This document shows positions 9,710 through 17,446 of a stretch of DNA of 64,000 bases, piece after piece; the stretch's first letter is position 1, and every line of letters begins with the position of its first letter. The stretch covers positions 186,001 to 250,000 of the forward strand of contig NZ_JAMBOF010000001.1 in the NCBI RefSeq assembly GCF_023715485.1, read 5' to 3'. A model generated the notes under the pieces. That model was not told where the DNA came from. It saw only the letters and a list, made by a program, of their open reading frames with translations, and searched no databases. The stretch is from Mesobacillus subterraneus. Its GTDB lineage: Bacteria > Bacillota > Bacilli > Bacillales > Cytobacillaceae. Made by a program: the position numbers and the translations under genes.

Positions 9710-10018
9710 ATGGCGAAGAAAAAACAAATTGGAACGTGTGAATTATGCTGAAGGGAAGAGGTAGAAGTAACCGTTCACCATCTGACTCCAAAGGAAATGG
9801 GAGGCACCTTCATGCCAACGGCAGACCTCTGTATCCCTTGCCATAAACAAATTCATGCTCTGTTCACCAATGAGGAACTCGCAATGAATTTGAGCACGGT
9901 GGAGATGTTGAAACAGCATCCGGACATACAAAAATTTTTGAAGTGGATAAAAAAACAGCCTTCTACAAGGCTGCCGAGGATTTCAAAATCTAATGATCGG
10001 AAACAAAAGAAGCGTTAG
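9710..10018 (+). pseudogene. yisB: yisB-like HNH protein gene interrupted by an in-frame TGA
   Basis: ATG at 9710 has a GGGAGGG ribosome site and opens a frame reading MAKKKQIGTCELC, then TGA (9749-9751), then REEVEVTVHHLTPKEMGG and on to LCIPCHKQIHALFTNEEL, ending at 10018. Together these give the small HNH protein YisB: a CxxC pair, the HH of the HNH motif and a second CxxCH. Family members have Gly after the first CxxC, so TGA is one substitution from GGA. The rest of the frame is intact. Reinitiation at ATG 9797 would give 73 residues lacking the first CxxC and the HH. Gene order (addA upstream, gerPF convergent and overlapping by 3 bases) matches yisB. Recent nonsense mutation, sequencing error or readthrough are all possible. 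Confidence 0.8.
9949..9973 (-). terminator. gerP operon terminator inside the yisB 3' end
   Basis: Read on the minus strand, CAGCCTT-loop-AAGGCTG is followed by seven T. It lies 42 bases past the gerPF stop and within the coding end of yisB on the other strand. Confidence 0.75.
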
Positions 10019-10233
10019 TTATTTCCGACTGTCGGCTGGTCAATCAGATTGGCATCAAGCACATTGCTGGCACTGAATCCATTATTGGTGATGATGAATC
10101 CGCCTGTATTGAAGCCACCCTGGCCAGCTACTGTTTTTGAATTGCTTTTTGGCGAGATGAACAGCGTGTCACCAAACTGCACTGTCCCGCCGCCAACATT
10201 CACTATTTGTACAGGACCAATAATTGCTGGCAT
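10015..10233 (-). CDS. gerPF: Spore germination protein GerPF
   Basis: A 72-residue member of the GerPA/GerPF family, needed for small germinants to cross the spore coat. The family pattern is visible: MPAIIGPVQI at the N-terminus, a central FGDTLFISPKS, then GGFNTGGF and the C-terminal DQPTVGN. It is the last gene of the minus-strand gerPABCDEF operon and has a good AAAGGATG site. Its stop overlaps the stop of convergent yisB. Expression is expected in the mother cell late in sporulation from the promoter upstream of gerPA. Confidence 0.95.
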   Translation of the reverse strand: MPAIIGPVQIVNVGGGTVQFGDTLFISPKSNSKTVAGQGGFNTGGFIITNNGFSASNVLDANLIDQPTVGNN

Positions 10234-10324
10234 TTTGAAAACATCCTTTTCTGCCTTTATTTATTTTTCAATTGCGGTTACGGCTACCGCTACCGCTTTT
10301 TTTTTATCGACACATGGCCATATG

Positions 10325-10717
10325 CTAATCAACATGATTCCTTCGCGGCAGGAGCTGGCGTATGTGCTTAACCCGCGCTTCCATGGAAATATGGCGACTG
10401 TTCCCAATGTGGACGACCGATGAGGAGGAGGCACCCATGATGCCAATATTCCTTACCTTTAAAACTGGATTGAGGTTCTGGGTTGAGCCGTTGAGACTTT
10501 CAGTCATCGGTTCAAAAGGAATCGCTTCAGAAAAAATGGGATAAGCGCCAAAACTGCCTTCGTTTGTATAAAAGATTTCGGCTTCGCGCTGAACGGCAAT
10601 CGCTCTTGAGATCCCGCAAATCTGTTCTGAATCTCCAATTTGGAAGATGGAGGAGAAAGATACGGAGTCCACTTTTATATGGTCCACACACGCTATTCTC
10701 TGGAGCATAGCGATCAC
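10325..10717 (-). CDS. gerPE: Spore germination protein GerPE
   Basis: A 130-residue coat-associated germination protein; LQRIACVDHIKVDSV at the N-terminus and the later SSSVVHIGNSRHI segment match GerPE. The GTG start at 10717 overlaps the gerPD stop (GTGA), so coupled translation is likely; an ATG at 10708 is a possible alternative. The protein acts in the spore coat by allowing germinants access to inner-membrane receptors; its biochemical mechanism is not known. The 91 bases between it and gerPF hold no further gene. Confidence 0.92.
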   Translation of the reverse strand: MIAMLQRIACVDHIKVDSVSFSSIFQIGDSEQICGISRAIAVQREAEIFYTNEGSFGAYPIFSEAIPFEPMTESLNGSTQNLNPVLKVRNIGIMGASSSSVVHIGNSRHISMEARVKHIRQLLPRRNHVD

Positions 10718-10893
10718 GCATCCGGTGACAGCGGAACAAACGGTCCGATAATCAGTGATTCTGCTGGTGTATCGAAGGTCGCTGCCAGCTGGATCGTCTC
10801 AGCATCCCCAACCATCAGCAGTGAGGAACTGGATACCCCGATGACCCTGATGTCGCCGACACAAATATCACGGTTATAAACTTGGAAATTCAT
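10714..10893 (-). CDS. gerPD: Spore germination protein GerPD
   Basis: A 59-residue protein starting MNFQVYNRDICVGDIRV and ending FVPLSPDA, recognisable as GerPD. It is bounded by coupled overlaps on both sides: its ATG overlaps the gerPC stop (ATGA) and its TGA overlaps the gerPE GTG start. The short repeated pattern VGDIRVIGVSSSSLLMVGD resembles the beta-strand repeats shared by the small GerP proteins. Its position between gerPC and gerPE confirms the assignment. Confidence 0.92.
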   Translation of the reverse strand: MNFQVYNRDICVGDIRVIGVSSSSLLMVGDAETIQLAATFDTPAESLIIGPFVPLSPDA

Positions 10894-11516
10894 TCTGAGC
10901 TTCCTTCCTTCACTTTGTCTGGCAGGTTTTTCAGGAACAGGAATACACCATTCTGGATTTCTTGCATAAGGAGGCCTATCACTTGTTCATTTAGTTCAGG
11001 GCTGAATTCAGTACCTCGATGATTGGTGGATTGTTCTTTTATATGTGCGGCCACCCTGCCTGACAGTTGTTTTTTTATATCTTCTTTTATGAAAGTAAAA
11101 TATGAATCATCAACATTGATGCCGAGCTTCTTTTGGGCATCCCGGTAAATACCCTCTAAATCTGTTTCGAGATAGTGGTTAAGAGCCGTTTCGATTTCGA
11201 TGGTTCTTTTGAACAATTGCTTCGGCGGGACAGGGACATTCACAGCTTTCTGATCAACGGTGAAGTCCTCGATTCCATCCAGTTCAGTTGGATTCAAGCC
11301 AATATTCAATGTGCCTTCAAGCGTTTCTACCTTCAACTGGTCGAATTTATACTCGATATTTCCGATTTGAACCGGTGGCCGTTCCTTCAAGACAGCAATT
11401 TCCTGCTGCAGCTCCTGGACCAGCTTCTCCAATCTGGCTGTTTTTTTGCTCTGGTGTTCCACATACAAGTGCAGCCTTTTTATATACTGATAGAATTCCG
11501 CATCCAAACGAATCAC
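10890..11516 (-). CDS. gerPC: Spore germination protein GerPC
   Basis: The largest GerP protein, 208 residues. The N-terminal part (about residues 15-50) is a predicted coiled coil with heptad-like HQSKKTARLEKLVQEL; GNIEYKFDQLKVETLEGTLNIGL is the conserved GerPC core; the C-terminal third is charged and helical. It probably organises the other GerP proteins in the coat. It sits third in gerPABCDEF and its stop overlaps the gerPD start. Confidence 0.94.
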   Translation of the reverse strand: MIRLDAEFYQYIKRLHLYVEHQSKKTARLEKLVQELQQEIAVLKERPPVQIGNIEYKFDQLKVETLEGTLNIGLNPTELDGIEDFTVDQKAVNVPVPPKQLFKRTIEIETALNHYLETDLEGIYRDAQKKLGINVDDSYFTFIKEDIKKQLSGRVAAHIKEQSTNHRGTEFSPELNEQVIGLLMQEIQNGVFLFLKNLPDKVKEGSSE

Positions 11517-11552
11517 CTCGTCTTCAACCAGTTATTTTGAACTCTCTGACGA

Positions 11553-11798
11553 TTAAAGGACCGGAGCCTGCAATGGAACAGCTGGTGACTCAAGTGTGTT
11601 GGAAACTCCTGTAAACCCACTTGAGGCTTGGCTGGGATGCATAGCTTGAGGTGCAGGTCCTGTAAATCCTCCGGTATTGTATAGATAAGATACAGGCTTG
11701 ATCATTCCAGCGCTGCCAATTTGCAGAACAGAAGAGTTTGTAATTCCATTAATCTTTAACATATTAATATGAATGGATTGCTGTATATAGAAATTCAT
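11553..11798 (-). CDS. gerPB: Spore germination protein GerPB
   Basis: An 81-residue protein: MNFYIQQSIHINMLKI, then NSSVLQIGSAGMIKP and a Ser/Pro/Ala-rich tail, as in GerPB (PF10803-type). It is encoded 15 bases after gerPA and 36 bases before gerPC, in the same direction. The role is that of the operon: permeability of the coat to germinants. Confidence 0.93.
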   Translation of the reverse strand: MNFYIQQSIHINMLKINGITNSSVLQIGSAGMIKPVSYLYNTGGFTGPAPQAMHPSQASSGFTGVSNTLESPAVPLQAPVL

Positions 11799-11813
11799 AT
11801 TGAATCACCCGCA

Positions 11814-12035
11814 TTATACATTTAAATAATTTCCTTGATCGACTGCATCCGGGTCATAGGTGTTTGTCGAGCTTTGGTTATTGTACACAGTCAATCCGTC
11901 CCCGGTATTGAATGAACCAGCTCCTGAAAAGGTTTTAGCGTTGGAAACCGGGCTGATACTGTATACGTCGCCAATATGGAAGACAGAACTGTTACCGAGC
12001 GAAATGACCTGAGCGACCCCAACAATTGCTGGCAT
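11814..12035 (-). CDS. gerPA: Spore germination protein GerPA
   Basis: A 73-residue paralogue of GerPF: MPAIVGVAQVISLG, SSVFHIGDVYSISPVS, GSFNTGDGLTVYNN and DAVDQGNYLNV. The ATG at 12035 is preferred over a TTG nine bases upstream because AAGGGTG lies six bases before it. It is the first gene of the gerP operon; the putative sigma-K promoter lies 30-60 bases upstream. Confidence 0.94.
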   Translation of the reverse strand: MPAIVGVAQVISLGNSSVFHIGDVYSISPVSNAKTFSGAGSFNTGDGLTVYNNQSSTNTYDPDAVDQGNYLNV

Positions 12036-12066
12036 AAGCAACACCCTTTTACTTGGATTTCTTTAT

Positions 12067-12093
12067 TAGTCTATGTGCCCACCCAGAGAATGT
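12067..12093 (-). promoter_or_regulatory. Candidate sigma-K promoter of gerPABCDEF
   Basis: On the minus strand an AC dinucleotide (12093-12092) is followed after 16 bases by CATAGACTA (12075-12067), matching the sigma-K pattern AC-N16/17-CATANNNTA. gerP operons are known to be transcribed in the mother cell under sigma-K and GerE. Confidence 0.65.
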
Positions 12094-12128
12094 GATTAAT
12101 ATGCCTATATCGAATCAACAAAGAATGT

Positions 12129-12157
12129 TATATAACAGATAAAAAAATATATAACAG
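12129..12157. promoter_or_regulatory. Direct repeat upstream of the acyl-CoA ligase
   Basis: TATATAACAG occurs at 12129-12138 and again at 12148-12157, 19 bases apart (about two helical turns), just upstream of the acyl-CoA ligase. Spacing suggests a protein binding site, but no regulator was recognised. Confidence 0.3.
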
Positions 12158-12215
12158 TTATGGAAATATGGTAAAATATTTATATATTTTGAATTTTCAT
12201 ACGGGAGGCAGAATC

Positions 12216-13808
12216 ATGAACGTTCCATTGCTGTTGAACCAGTTTCTTGATCGTGCGGTGTCATTATATGGAGACAAGAAAGCTATTTTTTCTGAGGACA
12301 AGGCGCTTACATATTCTGAACTGAATGAGAGGGTGAACAGGCTTTCTGATGGATTGCAAAAGTTTGGAGCCGGAAAGGGTGATCGGATTGCGTACCTTGC
12401 GCCGAATTCGATTGAAATGCTCGAAGGTTTTTATGGCGTATTCCAGCTGGGGTGCGTGATGGTGCCTCTTAACATCCGCTTGAAGCCAGATGATTATTTG
12501 TTCATCCTGAACCATAGTGAATCGAAATTTTTGTTTGTTGATCAGGATTTGTACCATCTCATCGCACCGATTCGAGACCAGCTGGAAACGGTTCAGCAAA
12601 TCATTGTCCACTATAAAGAAGAAAGTCTCAATGAAATGGGTTATGACGAATGGCTTCTTCAGTATTCTCCCGAAGCCTTCGACCGCGAACAGCTTGACGA
12701 AAATGATATCTGCAGTCTCTTGTATACGAGCGGTACGACAGGCAATCCCAAAGGCGTCATGCTCACACACCGGAACAATTATCTCCATGCTCTGAGCACG
12801 ATGCATCATTTGCGGGTCAGCGATGAGGATGTATTGCTCCATGTTCTGCCAATGTTCCATGTGAATGGCTGGGGATCGCCATTTTATTACACAGCCAATG
12901 GATCTTCGCAGGTATGCCTGCGCAAAACGACTCCTGAGACCATTTTTAAGGCATTGGAAAAGCATAAAGTAAGCGTCATGCATATGGCTCCAACTGTATT
13001 GAATTCATTGCTCCAATTTTATGAAAAGAATGTCCCGGCCATTGATCAGCAGGTCAGGGTAGTCATTGCCGGCTCCGCACCACCTCCGGCCTTCGTGACA
13101 CGGGTGGAAAAAGAACTTGGATGGGAATTCATCCAGGTGTACGGCATGACAGAATCGTCGCCGCTAAGTACCATTTCCACTGTAAGGTCGCACTTGAAAC
13201 AGCTTCCTTTGAATGAACAATATCGGATGAAAGCCAAGGCAGGAATCTCGATGATTGGCTGCCAGGTAAAAGTGGTGAATGATTATGGCGAAGAAGTGGC
13301 CCATGACGGTATGGAGATTGGGGAAGTCATCACCAGAAGCAATGGCGTCATGAAAGGCTACTGGAAAAATGAAGAGGCAACGATGGAAGCAATCCGCAAT
13401 GGCTGGCTCCATACAGGGGACATGGCCACAGTAGACGAATACGGTAATATTGATATCGTAGACCGTAAGAAGGATGTCATTATAAGCGGAGGCGAGAACA
13501 TTTCTTCTATAGAAGTAGAGGGTGTCCTTTATGACCATCCGGCCGTCCTGGAGGCGGCAGTAATTGCCCTCCCTCATGAAAAATGGGGAGAAACACCTCA
13601 TGCATATGTTGTGCTGCGTGAAAATGAACAGGTCTCAGAACATGATTTGATTGCTTTTTCAAGGGAAAAGCTGGCCCATTTCAAAGCGATTACGGGAGTT
13701 TCGTTTGTAAAAGAATTGCCGAAAACGGCTTCTGGAAAAATCCAAAAGGTTCACTTGAGGAATGAGTATTGGGAAGCGAAAGGCAAGTCAGGGAAATTCG
13801 TAAATTAA
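12216..13808 (+). CDS. Long- or medium-chain acyl-CoA ligase
   Basis: A 530-residue ANL-family enzyme that makes acyl-CoA from a carboxylate, ATP and CoA. YTSGTTGNPKGVMLTH is the phosphate-binding loop, YGMTESSPL the adenylate motif, GWLHTGDMA the ribose-contact region, VDRKKDVIISGGENIS the hinge, and KTASGKIQK holds the catalytic Lys. The ATG at 12216 has GGGAGG eight bases upstream; an earlier ATG at 12168 has no site. It resembles FadD3/AlkK-type fatty-acid ligases, but aryl or branched acids cannot be excluded. Monocistronic: a hairpin follows. Confidence 0.9.
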   Translation: MNVPLLLNQFLDRAVSLYGDKKAIFSEDKALTYSELNERVNRLSDGLQKFGAGKGDRIAYLAPNSIEMLEGFYGVFQLGCVMVPLNIRLKPDDYLFILNHSESKFLFVDQDLYHLIAPIRDQLETVQQIIVHYKEESLNEMGYDEWLLQYSPEAFDREQLDENDICSLLYTSGTTGNPKGVMLTHRNNYLHALSTMHHLRVSDEDVLLHVLPMFHVNGWGSPFYYTANGSSQVCLRKTTPETIFKALEKHKVSVMHMAPTVLNSLLQFYEKNVPAIDQQVRVVIAGSAPPPAFVTRVEKELGWEFIQVYGMTESSPLSTISTVRSHLKQLPLNEQYRMKAKAGISMIGCQVKVVNDYGEEVAHDGMEIGEVITRSNGVMKGYWKNEEATMEAIRNGWLHTGDMATVDEYGNIDIVDRKKDVIISGGENISSIEVEGVLYDHPAVLEAAVIALPHEKWGETPHAYVVLRENEQVSEHDLIAFSREKLAHFKAITGVSFVKELPKTASGKIQKVHLRNEYWEAKGKSGKFVN

Positions 13809-13818
13809 GAGATGACGT

Positions 13819-13844
13819 GGACTGCTCAACTTCCAGAGCGGTCC
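13819..13844 (+). terminator. Probable terminator after the acyl-CoA ligase
   Basis: GGACTGCTC and GAGCGGTCC arms with one internal mismatch, followed by a T-rich tract. Confidence 0.6.
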
Positions 13845-13926
13845 TTCTTCATATATTTTTGGCTTGAAGGGATTTGTGTGATATACATAGAGTAGATGTA
13901 GACTATTCGATGAAATGAGGGGGAAT

Positions 13927-15111
13927 ATGGATTTAAAAGTTTCAGATGGGAAAAGGATAGTATCGATTGACAGGATGCGGGGATTTTCTTTATTAGGGAT
14001 TTTTCTAGTGAACATGATTTCATTTCATTCCCCTTATTTCAATATCGATCCAGAAACATGGTGGGATGGAAGACTTAACTTAGTTACATACAGATTCATT
14101 GATCTATTTGTCCAGGCCAGTTTTTATCCGCTGTTTGCGATGCTGTTCGGATATGGACTTGTTATTTTAAGAGAACGCAGTCTCGAGAAGGGATTGAAGT
14201 TTAACGCGTTAGCATTAAGGCGACTTTCCATTCTGTTAGTAATCGGCATTATGCACACCTTCCTCGTCTGGGAAGGAGATATATTGATTACCTATTCAGT
14301 CTGTGGCTTCGCATTCCTCCTTTTTATTGGCTGGAGTGCAAAACGGCTGCTTATAGCTGGAATGACTTTATACATAGTTCCGAATTTGCTGTTGCTGCTT
14401 ATGCTGGGAGCGACTGCCACACTCGGTGGCGGTGCGGAGTTCTCAATGTATGACAAGCTAGCTGCGGATCAGGCAATTCAAGTCTATCAAACTGGCAGTT
14501 TTGCTGAGGTAACTAAGCAAAGGACATCAGAATGGTACGAAAACAATAATCTTATGGGGTTGATCTTTTACTTTATCACGATTCTTCCGTTATTTTTGAT
14601 CGGAGCTGGCGCGGCGAAAATGAGGCTGTTTGAAAATGTGGAAGCGAATAGTCGGAAGATCGCTTATTATGCTGCTGCCTTCGCTCTTATAGGGTTGCTG
14701 ATAAAAGCTCTTCCTTACTTGGGTGGGAGAAATTTGATGACAGATTATGCCCAGGATGTTTTCGGCGGAGCAATGCTTGCGATGGCTTATGCGTTATTCA
14801 TTGCCCTTTTCTCAGAGAACAGAAAGTTTGATAGAGTGCTTTCCCCGCTGGCAGCAGCTGGCAGGCTTTCCATCAGCAATTACTTATTTCAATCTGTATT
14901 CTCAACCCTGATTTTTTATAGCTATGGACTCGGATACTATGGAAAAATTTCTATTTTTGCTGGAACGATGCTTGCGTTGATTATCTATGCTTTTCAGCTT
15001 GCGGTAAGCAGCTGGTGGGTTAAAAGATATTACTATGGCCCGGTAGAATGGCTTTGGAGAAGCGGTACATACATGAAAAAGCAGCGTTTCAAAAAGGGAG
15101 AAGCATCGTGA
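13927..15111 (+). CDS. DUF418 family membrane protein
   Basis: A polytopic membrane protein of about 394 residues with an N-terminal RIVSIDRMRGFSLLGIF and a C-terminal region with LAAAGRLSISNYLFQS and WLWRSGTY, which are hallmarks of the DUF418/YeiB family of unknown function, distantly like acyltransferase-3 membrane proteins. ATG at 13927 has GAGGGGG just upstream, though close; ATG at 13915 has none. The stop overlaps the GTG of the next gene (CGTGA), so the pair is probably an operon. Function unknown. Confidence 0.85.
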   Translation: MDLKVSDGKRIVSIDRMRGFSLLGIFLVNMISFHSPYFNIDPETWWDGRLNLVTYRFIDLFVQASFYPLFAMLFGYGLVILRERSLEKGLKFNALALRRLSILLVIGIMHTFLVWEGDILITYSVCGFAFLLFIGWSAKRLLIAGMTLYIVPNLLLLLMLGATATLGGGAEFSMYDKLAADQAIQVYQTGSFAEVTKQRTSEWYENNNLMGLIFYFITILPLFLIGAGAAKMRLFENVEANSRKIAYYAAAFALIGLLIKALPYLGGRNLMTDYAQDVFGGAMLAMAYALFIALFSENRKFDRVLSPLAAAGRLSISNYLFQSVFSTLIFYSYGLGYYGKISIFAGTMLALIIYAFQLAVSSWWVKRYYYGPVEWLWRSGTYMKKQRFKKGEAS

Positions 15112-15632
15112 AGAAAGTAATAATTATCGGCAGCGGCGGCGCGGGCAAATCCACACTTGCAAGGAAGCTTGGAGAAGTGATTGGCATCAAGGTACACCAT
15201 CTTGACGCACTGTACTGGAAACCGGGCTGGAAAATGACAGGGAAAGATGAATGGGAAGAAATTGTCCTCAAAATCATTAAGGAAGAAACGTGGATTATCG
15301 ATGGGAACTTTGGAGGCACGATGGATATAAGAGCACAGGCTGCTGACACTGTTATCTTTCTTGATTATTCCACCACGAGATGCCTCTATGGAATCATTAA
15401 AAGAAGGATAATGTATCACGGCCGTACCAGGCCCGATATGAATGAAGGCTGTCCAGAAAAGCTAGATTGGCAGTTCATAAAATGGGTTGCAGAATATAAA
15501 CGCAAAAAGGCTCCTGCCATCATTGAAAAATTAGAACAGTACAGGCTAGAAGGCAAAGAAATTTATCATTTTACAACTCCTCTCGAAACAGAAGAATTCA
15601 TTGCAAAGTTATCAAAAAAATGGGTCTGTTAA
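15108..15632 (+). CDS. Small P-loop kinase (topology-modulation/adenylate kinase-like)
   Basis: A 174-residue nucleotide-binding protein: Walker A IIGSGGAGKSTLARKL, then HHLDALYWKPGW, WIIDGNFGGT and a helical C-terminal half. This layout is that of the FlaR-like DNA topology modulation proteins, which look like small nucleoside or shikimate kinases; the substrate is unknown. The GTG at 15108 is chosen because AGGGAG lies eight bases upstream and it overlaps the preceding stop. The last few residues and the TAA fall inside a dispersed repeat, so the native C-terminus may have been changed. Confidence 0.8.
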   Translation: MKKVIIIGSGGAGKSTLARKLGEVIGIKVHHLDALYWKPGWKMTGKDEWEEIVLKIIKEETWIIDGNFGGTMDIRAQAADTVIFLDYSTTRCLYGIIKRRIMYHGRTRPDMNEGCPEKLDWQFIKWVAEYKRKKAPAIIEKLEQYRLEGKEIYHFTTPLETEEFIAKLSKKWVC

Positions 15633-15924
15633 AGCCCAATGTTGTATTTAATACCTGTTGATTGTAGTGGAAGGCGCGTAGACTCCTCCGAAAATGCTAA
15701 CGCATTTTCATCGTGCGTGGGCAGGTTCGAGGAAGCTTAATCAATGTCCTGCGGGCTTAGCTGGTCAGATGAGACCCCGCAGGAGCGAAGCGACGAGGAG
15801 GCTCAGCGCCAGCAAAGAAGAATTTGTTCTTTGAAAAAGTTGGTTTTTGAACTTTTTCATAATTCTTCCCCCGCGGAAAGCGAAGCGCCTGAAACGAAAA
15901 TCAACAGCCTAGTTTAACAGAGCC
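15622..15924. repeat. MITE-like dispersed intergenic element, about 300 bp
   Basis: The ends are inverted: TCTGTTAAA (15625-15633) against TTTAACAGA (15913-15921), and TGTTGATT (15657-15664) against AATCAACA, with GGCGC nearby on each side. It is non-coding, has a GC-rich centre with GACCCCGCAGGAGCGAAGCG, and an internal hairpin (GAAGAATT 15817 to AATTCTTC 15868 enclosing TGAAAAAGTT/AACTTTTTCA). I recognise this type as a recurrent Bacillaceae intergenic repeat but cannot name it. No transposase is present. Confidence 0.7.
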
Positions 15925-15955
15925 AAAAAAATAAATTTCCAGGAGGTATAAAATA

Positions 15956-16864
15956 ATGAAATTTGGTACTTTTAAAAATGAGTCTGGTATCTTTATCGGG
16001 ATTGTCAATGAAGATGGAACCCATGTTCTTTCGCTGGTGTCAGCTTCTGAAAAAATGAATGGAGAATTCGCAATACCAGCGGCAATGATTGATGCGATCG
16101 CATTAGGTGAACAATTTATTCAGGAAGCGCAGAAGATAGTTCAATGGGCAAAAGAACAGCCCCTAGATGAAGACCTCTATCTCCCGCTGGAGACGGTGAC
16201 ATTGATGGCACCAATTCCGAAGCCATCCAAGAATATTTTCTGTGTTGGCAAAAATTATGCGGACCATGCCATTGAAATGGGAAGCAAGGATGACATTCCT
16301 GAACACATCATGGTGTTCACGAAGGCACCTACTTCCGTCATTGGCGACGGTGAGAAAATCCTTGAGCATAAGAATGTGACAGAGCAATTGGATTATGAAG
16401 GAGAACTTGCAGTAGTTATTGGCAAGGAAGGAAAAGCCATTGAGAGAGAGAAAGTTTTGGATCACGTGTTTGGCTATACAATCGTGAATGATGTAACCGC
16501 CCGCGACCTCCAAGCTAAGCACAAGCAGTTTTTTATTGGAAAAAGCCTTGATACGACATGTCCTATGGGCCCATGGATCGTGCACAAGTCTGCAATCGAA
16601 AATCCTAACAATTTAAATATCCAGACGACTGTGAATGACGAGGTCAGACAAGATTCAAACACAGAGAAATTCATTTTCCCCATTGAGGAAATCATTTCAG
16701 TCCTCTCGCAGGGAATGACATTGGAACCTGGTGATATTATCGCAACCGGCACGCCCGCTGGTGTTGGAAAAGGCTTTAAACCGCCAAGATTCTTAAAGGG
16801 CGGGGATGTAATTGAGATAACAGTAGAGGGAATCGGGACGTTGAAGAATACCGTCAAAGGCTAG
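15956..16864 (+). CDS. yisK: Fumarylacetoacetate hydrolase family protein (YisK-like)
   Basis: A 302-residue FAH-domain enzyme; substrates in this family are 2-keto-3-deoxy or oxaloacetate-like diacids cleaved or decarboxylated with Mg2+. VGKNYADHAIEMG, LDYEGELAVVIGKEG (metal-binding Glu), VNDVTARDLQ and TGTPAGVGKG are the family's conserved blocks. The first ~60 residues form the small N-terminal domain seen in YisK. Good AGGAGG site before ATG 15956. Followed by yisL as in B. subtilis, which supports the symbol. In B. subtilis YisK also affects cell shape through Mbl; whether that holds here is not visible. Confidence 0.9.
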   Translation: MKFGTFKNESGIFIGIVNEDGTHVLSLVSASEKMNGEFAIPAAMIDAIALGEQFIQEAQKIVQWAKEQPLDEDLYLPLETVTLMAPIPKPSKNIFCVGKNYADHAIEMGSKDDIPEHIMVFTKAPTSVIGDGEKILEHKNVTEQLDYEGELAVVIGKEGKAIEREKVLDHVFGYTIVNDVTARDLQAKHKQFFIGKSLDTTCPMGPWIVHKSAIENPNNLNIQTTVNDEVRQDSNTEKFIFPIEEIISVLSQGMTLEPGDIIATGTPAGVGKGFKPPRFLKGGDVIEITVEGIGTLKNTVKG

Positions 16865-16957
16865 GCTTTCTTTTACGTATATCCTCACCTTATATTTAGG
16901 ATTTTCCACGCCAATGTGGTATGATATTTTAGAATTTGATGTTAGGAGGACGGGTAA

Positions 16958-17314
16958 ATGATACATGCACATATGACTGCGTGGTTTTTGGCGCTTATTT
17001 TATTTTTCGTTTCACTTGGATTACATAAGAGCGGCAAGGAAAAAGGTTCTAAAATCGTACATATGGTTTTAAGACTGTTTTATCTGCTGATTCTAGTGAC
17101 TGGCTTCATGCTTCTGTTCGGTATTTCAACTATTAGCATGATGTATGTATTGAAAGCAGCAGTAGGATTATGGGTTATTTCCATGCTGGAAATGATTTTA
17201 ATCCGCACGAAGAAGAACGAAAAAGCTTCTGTTTTATGGATTCAATTCATCGTTGCAGTGCTGCTAGTACTATATTTAGGATTCTCGCTTCCACTAGGAA
17301 CAGACATGTTTTAA
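16958..17314 (+). CDS. yisL: YisL family membrane protein (UPF0344)
   Basis: A 118-residue protein with four membrane segments; MIHAHMTAWFLALILFF, MVLRLFYLLILVTGFMLL and the later MYVLKAAVGLWVISMLEM match the UPF0344/YisL family. Function is unknown. It has an AGGAGG site 9 bases before its ATG and follows yisK as in B. subtilis; a strong terminator closes the unit. Confidence 0.9.
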   Translation: MIHAHMTAWFLALILFFVSLGLHKSGKEKGSKIVHMVLRLFYLLILVTGFMLLFGISTISMMYVLKAAVGLWVISMLEMILIRTKKNEKASVLWIQFIVAVLLVLYLGFSLPLGTDMF

Positions 17315-17329
17315 TATTGGATTTGTCGA

Positions 17330-17366
17330 AAAAAGCTGGCTTTTAGATGCCAGCTTTTTCTTTTTT
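17330..17366 (+). terminator. yisL terminator
   Basis: AAAAAGCTGGC (17330-17340) pairs with GCCAGCTTTTT (17349-17359), followed by a second T-run. Confidence 0.9.
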
Positions 17367-17446
17367 TGTCATATCATCGTCCATGGAAATATGGTATTTT
17401 AAGAGGTAGGGATATTGGAGAAATATGAATAATATTGGAGATTGCA

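Noticed and set aside
9749-9751. Selenocysteine at the yisB TGA
   Set aside because: The family residue is Gly, not Cys, and I see no selenocysteine gene or clear SECIS-like stem; a simple nonsense change or error is more likely.
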